6,226 nucleotides of DNA from Vulcanisaeta sp. UBA163 (GTDB lineage Archaea > Thermoproteota > Thermoprotei > Thermoproteales > Thermocladiaceae), in NCBI GenBank assembly GCA_002496475.1, contig DAJV01000082.1, forward strand, positions 26,451 through 32,676, read 5' to 3'. Below, one piece after another: positions 1-4,766 of the stretch. Positions within the stretch are counted from its first letter, which is position 1. Each line of letters begins with the position of its first letter. Below the pieces are notes generated by a model that worked only from the letters and a program-made list of their open reading frames with translations, did not search any database and was not told where the DNA came from. The position numbers and the translations under genes are program-made.

Positions 1-1023
1 ATTTCCATAGATTAACCCTGCATTATGAATTGGGCATTACCTGGAGGTGCTCCTTGGGATTAACATGGACTACTGAAGCACCATACTCCCTAGCCTTCTC
101 CTCAATCGCCCTCTGAAGGCCCCTAAAACCCGCCTGGTAAATCCTATGCCTCAACCGCCTATCCCACACCCTCCTAATCATATTACCAGCTGGATTCTTA
201 CCAAGCCCCTCAAGGACAATAGCATACTGCCTCTCGTGGGCAGTCCTAACAATAATATTAGCAATCTTTCACCTAGCATCCCACTTCTTCCTACCCTCCT
301 TAAGCCTCCTAAGCACCTTCCTCCTGAGGCTGGAGTTCACGCCATACTTCTCCTGAATCCTCCTCCTACGATAGTAATAGCCCAAAACAAGCCTACCCAT
401 ACCCGTCTCTAGGAGGTAGGCTACCCCATCAACGAGTACCGCAACACTGTTCTCATTGACGTCGACAGGCAGATAGCCCCTGGGCCCGTACTCAGGAACC
501 TCCCTAACGAAGGTTAAGTAGACTATAACTTGCCTATTCTTCTTATCAAGTCTCATCTTAGTCTCGGAGGCCAGTCTCCAACCCCATTAACGTACTTCCA
601 ATACTGCTTATGAGGCTCAAGCCCTATTGATACCCAACCCCTGTGGATGGCAATCCACATTGAAGTATACCCACCCAACCTCCATAGGTGGTCATCAAGC
701 CAAATCGAAATATTCCTAACCTCCGGTAGATCCCTTTTAGCCTTTCCCAGTCTCCTTAATCGTAGAAAGCCCTTAACCCTCGTTGAGGTGTCCTGGCAGA
801 CCGTGTAGGCGTAGTGCGATGGTAGTTGTGGGTAAAGGCTCCTCATCTCGTGGTACTTCAAGGCCTTAAGCCTGGTGAAGCTTTTAATATTATTCCTAAC
901 GGAATATATGGTTAATTGCCCAATAATCTCGTGATACATGCCCTCGAGCTCAACAAAAACCCTAAACACGCTCCTCGGTAGTGAAACGCTCCTAACAATA
1001 ACCGTCCTTGATACCCTAACCAT
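1..1023 (-). pseudogene. tnpB: tnpB RNA-guided nuclease pseudogene of IS607 type, cut by window edge
   Basis: TnpB is the RNA-guided RuvC-like nuclease of IS200/IS605/IS607 elements and an ancestor of Cas12. I start it at the ATG at 1021-1023, which follows a Shine-Dalgarno-like GAGGAGGT with 8-base spacing and overlaps the tnpA stop by 8 bases. The first segment reads MVRVSRTVIVRSVSLP and runs to a G-run at 582-585, where the frame shifts. The second frame holds the RuvC-I motif GYLPVDVNENS (Asp codon 461-463) and ends at a TGA at 269-271. Reading through that stop gives IANIIVRTAHERQYAIVLE, whose final Glu (209-211) fits RuvC-II, then VNPK. A further frame change near 52-55 restores STSR-stop-CPIHNA, the start of the zinc-binding region, with TAA at 37-39 where the family usually has a hydrophobic residue such as Leu. 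RuvC-III and the rest, perhaps 50-60 residues by family length, lie outside the window. The similarity is clear despite at least four lesions, so this copy should not make active nuclease. Confidence 0.88.
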
Positions 1024-1652
1024 TCCTCTCAACCTCCTCTAATAGCTTCCTGAACCCGTCAATGAGCTTCCTTTTCCTATGACTCCTCATGCCATAGAGC
1101 TTACCGGCAAATGATGTTACTATTGCTATCAAGTCCTCTACAAGCTCTTGGTAGGCGTCTCTCGACTCCTCGCCATAGACAACCTCTATCTTGATACCAA
1201 ACTGCTTGAGGAAGTACTCTAGGTACTCGAAACCGAACCTTGTAAGCCTATCCCTATAGGTTATTACCACTATGTCTACCTGCCTATTAACAACAATGTT
1301 GAAGAGCTTCAGTAATCCCCTGCGGTCGGTCCTTAACCCACTAGCAATAGTACTGCATGAGGTGCTGCACCTGTCCTTCTAAGTCACTCTCCTGGTCACT
1401 AGAGCTCACACGAGCATAGATAACAGCTCTAACTTCTTTTGCCTTAACTTTTCCATCAATTATCCTCTCTACTTTGCTTTCAGGTTTCATCTATCTACCA
1501 GTAGGTGTTTTAATAGCACGTATCTTGCCAGAGTAAATCCACCTCTTCAAAGTACGATAACTAATACCTAAACGCCTACAAACTTCCCGAGGTGGTAGCA
1601 ATACATAACTCACCTGTCCCACTCTGTCATAAAAAATCATACTTCGACGCAT
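1016..1652 (-). pseudogene. tnpA: IS607-type serine recombinase (tnpA) pseudogene
   Basis: IS607 transposases join a MerR-like helix-turn-helix to a serine recombinase domain. The first open segment starts at ATG 1650-1652 (alternatives ATG 1638-1640 and GTG 1611-1613) and reads LPPREVCRRLGISYRTLKRW..GKIRAIKTPTGR, the DNA-binding domain, ending at TAG 1491-1493 (codon 54). Relatives normally have Trp here, so TGG to TAG is the likely change. The same frame continues with KPESKVERII and AVIYARVSSSDQ, the catalytic motif, whose nucleophile should be the Ser at 1404-1406, and stops at TAG 1341-1343. From about 1351 another frame gives IASGLRTDRRGLLKLF, then VVITYRDRLTRFGFEYLEYF, and ends at TAG 1016-1018 with YGMRSHRKRK near the C-terminus. 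About 13-15 residues usually found between the catalytic motif segment and IASGL are missing, so there is a deletion as well as a frameshift. The family is certain; the gene is inactive as it stands. Confidence 0.9.
1032..1039 (-). promoter_or_regulatory. Shine-Dalgarno site for tnpB inside the tnpA 3' end
   Basis: On the minus strand GAGGAGGT sits 8 bases before the ATG at 1021-1023. It decides the tnpB start in favour of this ATG over the TTG at 1030-1032, which would overlap the site. The site lies within tnpA codons, as expected for translational coupling of the two element genes. Confidence 0.6.
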
Positions 1653-1838
1653 TTAAACGCTACTGTCCCTATTTTACGTTAATCCACTTCCTCATTGTTG
1701 ATTTTCCTAAATAATTCATAACGGGCCTAGATCTAAGGAGATTCAGTGAACAATGTGGTGGAACTAATTATTCATTTGTTCGTTCAAGGACTAAACCCAG
1801 CCTTCAAGCACTTCAGTTTGGCATCAAAGGTCAATGCT

Positions 1839-2615
1839 CTATGGTTTCCTAAATACGTATATTATCCTTGTTAAACTGCCGTGTACGTACTGCAAACCAT
1901 TTGCCACTAACTCAAGACCAGCGTTTAGGAACCAGTCAAGGGAGTCCACGTATGTAGGGTGTGAAAATGCTATGTAACCCCCCTCTCTCAAAACCCTGTA
2001 TGCCTCCTCTGCAAATTTTCTATAAAAAGTATCTAAGTCTATATCGCTTATGGATAGCCTGTTATACGGAGGATCTGTGGCTATGGAATCCACAGTATTA
2101 TTCCTAATAGGGCTAAGGAGGGAATCGGAATTAATGGCATCAATGTATTCACCCTGTATTGAGTGCAATGGTCTTGGGTTGATATCTATACCCATCACGT
2201 AAGCACCAATCATTGCTGCTTCATATGCAATTAAGCCGGACCCTACGAATGGGTCGAGAAATACCGAGCCATAGTCAACCCTTGACAAATTAACAAGTAG
2301 TCTTGCAATACGTAAGTCAATATTAACGGAACCATTCCTCCTACCCAACTTCAAAACCCTGTACCTAGACCTATCCAGGTCGAGGAACTTCCTCTCCTCA
2401 TCACCCTCCACAACCCATGCATGCTTGGTTAATGCAGCCCTGCATAACTTCCTGCCTAGCGATTCAGGATTACCATCGTAATCTATCAATAGGTCCCTCG
2501 AATCATCAATGAGTTCTGCAGAGCCTCCGGATAACTCAATTATGGATAGGATTTCACTATACGCCAGAGCCTTTAGGTCTTGGCTTACCTCCACTCTTAA
2601 CCTTACCCTTGCCAT
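1839..2615 (-). CDS. trmG10: tRNA (guanine-10) N2-methyltransferase, Trm-G10/Trm11 family
   Basis: The protein (258 residues) is a class I SAM-dependent methyltransferase predicted to modify guanosine 10 of tRNA in the cytoplasm, a modification that in archaea helps fold and stabilise tRNA. Visible motifs are the SAM-binding loop DPFVGSG (121-127), the acidic motif GIDINP (142-147), NSDS (162-165), the catalytic DPPY (181-184), and HGSLTRIIYVF near the end (245-255), which matches the HxSLTR tail typical of Trm-G10. The region before the catalytic domain is only about 115 residues, shorter than the full NFLD-plus-THUMP part of studied archaeal enzymes (total about 330). A TGA lies four codons upstream in frame, so the protein cannot start earlier. 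The ATG at 2613-2615 has GAGG at 2623-2626 as ribosome site. The gene is last in a three-gene operon and overlaps the DUF373 gene by 59 bases. Related enzymes that also act on guanosine in tRNA (Trm14) are a less likely alternative. Confidence 0.85.
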   Translation of the reverse strand: MARVRLRVEVSQDLKALAYSEILSIIELSGGSAELIDDSRDLLIDYDGNPESLGRKLCRAALTKHAWVVEGDEERKFLDLDRSRYRVLKLGRRNGSVNIDLRIARLLVNLSRVDYGSVFLDPFVGSGLIAYEAAMIGAYVMGIDINPRPLHSIQGEYIDAINSDSLLSPIRNNTVDSIATDPPYNRLSISDIDLDTFYRKFAEEAYRVLREGGYIAFSHPTYVDSLDWFLNAGLELVANGLQYVHGSLTRIIYVFRKP

Positions 2616-3666
2616 ACCTATTCCTCAAGATACTCAATACTGATAATGTTATTAACCCTATGGCAGTGTATATAAGCAAATCATAAAGTAGCGTGTATGT
2701 ACTAACCTTACCAAGCATGTAACCAGTCATATTACCGGCTACAATTACCAGGAAAGCTGTTAAAAGTACGTCGGCCGCAACCCTACCGAATGGCCTAATC
2801 CTATGCTTTACATAAACCTCAAATGCGTTAACCGTGAGTATGGCCGCCGTCACTAGGCCCACGAAATCAAATAGATTCAACGAACCCCAAAGCGGTATGC
2901 TTTGGTGCAGTATGTAGTATGTGGATAGGAAATACACTATTGTGAAGAACACCGATAGGGCGGAAATGAAGAACGTTATTTCGTACATCCTGAGGAATCG
3001 CAGTACTGATTCGTGAAGGTTAAAGCCATAGAGTGTGAATGCAGTTCCAAGTATTATTGTTATTCCGGCTACTATCATGGTCCTAACGATCACTGGTATA
3101 TAAGGCCATATGCTGTAGAACAATCCATAGATCAAAAGCAGGGCTCCCGGAACACCAAGCGCATACTTCCTGTACCTAGGTTCATTAAATAACTTACCAA
3201 CGTAGTACCTAGCCAATACGGCAAACTCCTCAAAGCCCTTGGTTTGCTTGACAACAATCCTCTTAACCGAGACTACGGGTCTTCTTGACTGAATAAGTGG
3301 AACAACAACCTCGTCAGACGGTCCATCAGAGACCACTATGAAGCCATCAGCATCAAACACTTGTAGTATCCTATCAACCTCACTAAGTATTTTCATATCC
3401 GCAGTAACATCCTCAGTACTTGCTCCAGTGACAACGGCAATCTCCACATTCTCGGCGCCAAGGGTTGAGATTAATGTATCGTAAAGTTGTATTGCACCAA
3501 ACATGGCATTGGCATCAGAATCATCTGGATACCTGAGAATGTACTCAGTGGCTACCTTGAGTACACCCCCCCTGCCTATTATTGGTGTGGGAACACCCAG
3601 TCTCTCGCCTACGTCATTATCCCTATCGACACAGAGCACAATTACTCTTCTTACGAGATTAGACAT
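2557..3666 (-). CDS. DUF373 family archaeal membrane protein
   Basis: This 369-residue protein has the archaeal DUF373 architecture; its biochemical role is not known to me. A soluble N-terminal domain carries the acidic motif LCVDRDNDVG (11-20), DDSDANAMFGAIQLYD (48-63), and VSDGPSDEVVVPLIQSRRP (112-130). The two Asp-rich motifs suggest a metal or phosphate site, which is inference. From about residue 168 there are roughly six hydrophobic segments (about 168-187, 191-213, 229-253, 264-285, 296-316, 324-347), so it should sit in the cytoplasmic membrane. It ends in a basic, Gly/Pro-rich tail, GKGKVKSGGKPRPKGSGV (352-369), which lies in the part of the gene shared with the methyltransferase. 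The ATG follows the stop of the coiled-coil gene by three bases (TGAGCCATG), so the two are surely cotranscribed and probably translationally coupled. A GTGAG stretch just before the start may serve as a weak ribosome site. Confidence 0.9.
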   Translation of the reverse strand: MSNLVRRVIVLCVDRDNDVGERLGVPTPIIGRGGVLKVATEYILRYPDDSDANAMFGAIQLYDTLISTLGAENVEIAVVTGASTEDVTADMKILSEVDRILQVFDADGFIVVSDGPSDEVVVPLIQSRRPVVSVKRIVVKQTKGFEEFAVLARYYVGKLFNEPRYRKYALGVPGALLLIYGLFYSIWPYIPVIVRTMIVAGITIILGTAFTLYGFNLHESVLRFLRMYEITFFISALSVFFTIVYFLSTYYILHQSIPLWGSLNLFDFVGLVTAAILTVNAFEVYVKHRIRPFGRVAADVLLTAFLVIVAGNMTGYMLGKVSTYTLLYDLLIYTAIGLITLSVLSILRNRYGKGKVKSGGKPRPKGSGV

Positions 3667-3669
3667 GGC

Positions 3670-4671
3670 TCACTTCTCATTATCTTCCTCTAATCCCAGT
3701 CCTAATAAATCATTCAGTGATACTCTCTCTCCCTTCATTAGTTTCTGAAGCCCCTCCTCTGCCTTCTTCTTCAGTTCCTCCTTGGCCTTCGCCTCCTCCT
3801 GTTTCTTGCTCACTAGGTTCTTGGACTTCCGCGCAGCCGCCAGGAGTAACTGGTACTTATTTACTTCATCGTTTAGTTCCCTTAGCTTAGACCTTAATTC
3901 CTTTATTTCCGCTGATTTACTCAGGATCTTTGCCTTTAGTTCATCACGCCTGGACTTGAGTGAGTCCCTACGGCTCTTTAGTTGAACTATTTCATTGACT
4001 ATGGCATCCCTCCTCTTCTTGAGTTCCTGTATCTGGTTCTTAATGTTCATGAGGGCATTGCTGTACAACTTCTTCATTTGTTGTCCAAGTTCCACCCTTT
4101 CTTTACGTATCTTCTCAACCTCTTGGGAACCATTACTTATGTACTCCTTAATCCTTGAGATGACTTCTGCAGCATTCAATTCCCTCTCCAACTCCTGTAT
4201 AGTCTTAAAGAACTCCCACTCCTTCTCAGGGTCCGTGGGCGATACCTCATGCTCAAATTCAAGCTTATCGATTAACTCCCTTAGTTTATCCTTATCAACG
4301 GGCTTCCCACCAACTAAGTCATTAAGCATCCTCAGTAATTCCCTATACTTCCTCACCTTCTCTATTAGTTCCTTAGCTCTTTGGAAAAGTTCCATTCTTC
4401 TCCCCTTAAGTTGCCGCAAGGTATTTATAATCTCATCCCTATTCTTCCTTAACTTATTTAGCTCCTCCTTAACACTCTTCAGCTCAGTCCTCTTGTTATT
4501 GAGTTGATTTATTACCGTACTCAATTCCTCCCTGACCTTATTCAACTCATTACGTAGACCATCCCTTTCCCTCTCACTCTCACTGATTAACTCCCTGATC
4601 TTAAGGACCTCGCCACTTAACTCCTTAATCCTACTCTCTAGCTCTTCCTCGTTTATAATTGACACAGGCAA
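3670..4671 (-). CDS. Archaeal coiled-coil protein (COG1340-like), unknown function
   Basis: The product is 333 residues from the TTG at 4669-4671, or 331 from the GTG at 4663-4665. It is dominated by charged heptads: one long coiled coil at about 8-115 and a second at about 155-310. Between them is a break, GGKPVDKDKL (121-130), followed by LIDKLEFEHEVSPTDPEKEWE (133-153 region) and FFKTIQELERELN, the conserved turn that links this protein to the archaeal COG1340 coiled-coil family. A tandem heptad, LKSRRDS then LKSRRDE, stands at 231-244. The C-terminus is a short non-coil motif, GERVSLNDLLGLGLEED (314-330). No signal peptide, membrane segment or SMC-type ATPase motif is visible, so it is presumably a cytoplasmic structural or scaffolding protein. 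It is the first gene of the operon with DUF373 and Trm-G10, three bases from DUF373, which suggests a working partnership. Assignment to the family is good; no function is proposed. Confidence 0.88.
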   Translation of the reverse strand: MPVSIINEEELESRIKELSGEVLKIRELISESERERDGLRNELNKVREELSTVINQLNNKRTELKSVKEELNKLRKNRDEIINTLRQLKGRRMELFQRAKELIEKVRKYRELLRMLNDLVGGKPVDKDKLRELIDKLEFEHEVSPTDPEKEWEFFKTIQELERELNAAEVISRIKEYISNGSQEVEKIRKERVELGQQMKKLYSNALMNIKNQIQELKKRRDAIVNEIVQLKSRRDSLKSRRDELKAKILSKSAEIKELRSKLRELNDEVNKYQLLLAAARKSKNLVSKKQEEAKAKEELKKKAEEGLQKLMKGERVSLNDLLGLGLEEDNEK

Positions 4672-4687
4672 GTTATAGCAAGAAGGG

Positions 4688-4696
4688 TATTAATAA
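4688..4696 (-). promoter_or_regulatory. TATA-like promoter of the coiled-coil/DUF373/Trm operon
   Basis: On the minus strand the sequence TTATTAATA, preceded by GATAAGC as a possible BRE, is centred near 4692. The usual 26-base distance in archaea puts the transcript start at about 4666, right at the GTG (4663-4665) or five bases inside the TTG (4669-4671). No Shine-Dalgarno site precedes either codon, which fits a leaderless message and slightly favours the GTG. This comes from position and composition only. Confidence 0.5.
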
Positions 4697-4731
4697 TGCT
4701 TATCCCAAGTCAGTAACCTCAATAGGGGAAG

Positions 4732-4742
4732 AAAATATAAAT
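4732..4742 (+). promoter_or_regulatory. TATA box of the sdhA-like gene
   Basis: AAAATATAAAT is preceded by the purine-rich GGGGAAG, a plausible TFB recognition element, and is centred about 30 bases before the ATG at 4767. Transcription would start a few bases before the ATG. There is no clear Shine-Dalgarno site, so the message is probably leaderless or nearly so. The box lies back to back with the divergent operon promoter in a 95-base spacer. Confidence 0.6.
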
Positions 4743-4766
4743 CACCTATGTAAAACGAATCAGAGT

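Larger units (their letters stand above)
1..1652 (-). mobile_element. Decaying IS607-family insertion element (tnpA-tnpB), partial
   Basis: Two adjacent minus-strand genes make up the element: an IS607-type serine recombinase and a TnpB nuclease, in the usual order with overlapping ends. IS607 elements move by a serine recombinase, generally lack terminal inverted repeats and do not make long target duplications, so the ends cannot be read directly. The tnpB 3' end, and any guide-RNA region expected beyond it, lie left of position 1. The other end lies somewhere between the tnpA start near 1652 and the methyltransferase stop at 1839. Both genes carry several disabling lesions, so the copy is not autonomous. 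An intact copy elsewhere in the genome could in principle still act on its ends; that is inference. Confidence 0.85.

Noticed and set aside
146..412. Plus-strand open frame rich in Pro and Leu opposite tnpB
   Set aside because: It is the shadow of the tnpB coding frames; its low-complexity Pro/Leu/Ile composition comes from antisense AGG and GGN-rich codons and it resembles no protein family.
1491..1493. UAG in tnpA read as pyrrolysine or recoded
   Set aside because: The gene also has a deletion and a second TAG at 1341-1343, there is no sign of pyl genes, and a Trp codon one base away explains the stop.
1..1652. CRISPR array or terminal inverted repeats at the element ends
   Set aside because: No regularly spaced direct repeats were seen, and IS607 elements are not expected to carry inverted ends; nothing convincing was found by eye.
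1668..1713. AT-rich stretches upstream of tnpA as its promoter (TTATTTAGG, GTAAAATAGG)
   Set aside because: Several weak candidates exist at different distances from three possible starts, so none can be chosen with confidence.
1821..1837. Imperfect hairpin just after the trmG10 stop (GCATTGACCTTTGATGC on the minus strand)
   Set aside because: Arms rely on G-U pairs beyond four base pairs and no T-run follows, so it does not qualify as a terminator, and archaea do not depend on hairpins for termination.
3487..3748. Two plus-strand open frames opposite the start of the DUF373 gene
   Set aside because: They lie antisense to a clear DUF373 protein and the end of the coiled-coil gene, overlap each other, and show no recognisable domain.
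3782..4507. Ser/Leu/Phe-rich plus-strand open frames opposite the coiled-coil gene
   Set aside because: Such composition is the expected antisense reading of Lys/Glu/Arg/Leu-rich coiled-coil codons; the apparent hydrophobic segments are an artefact.
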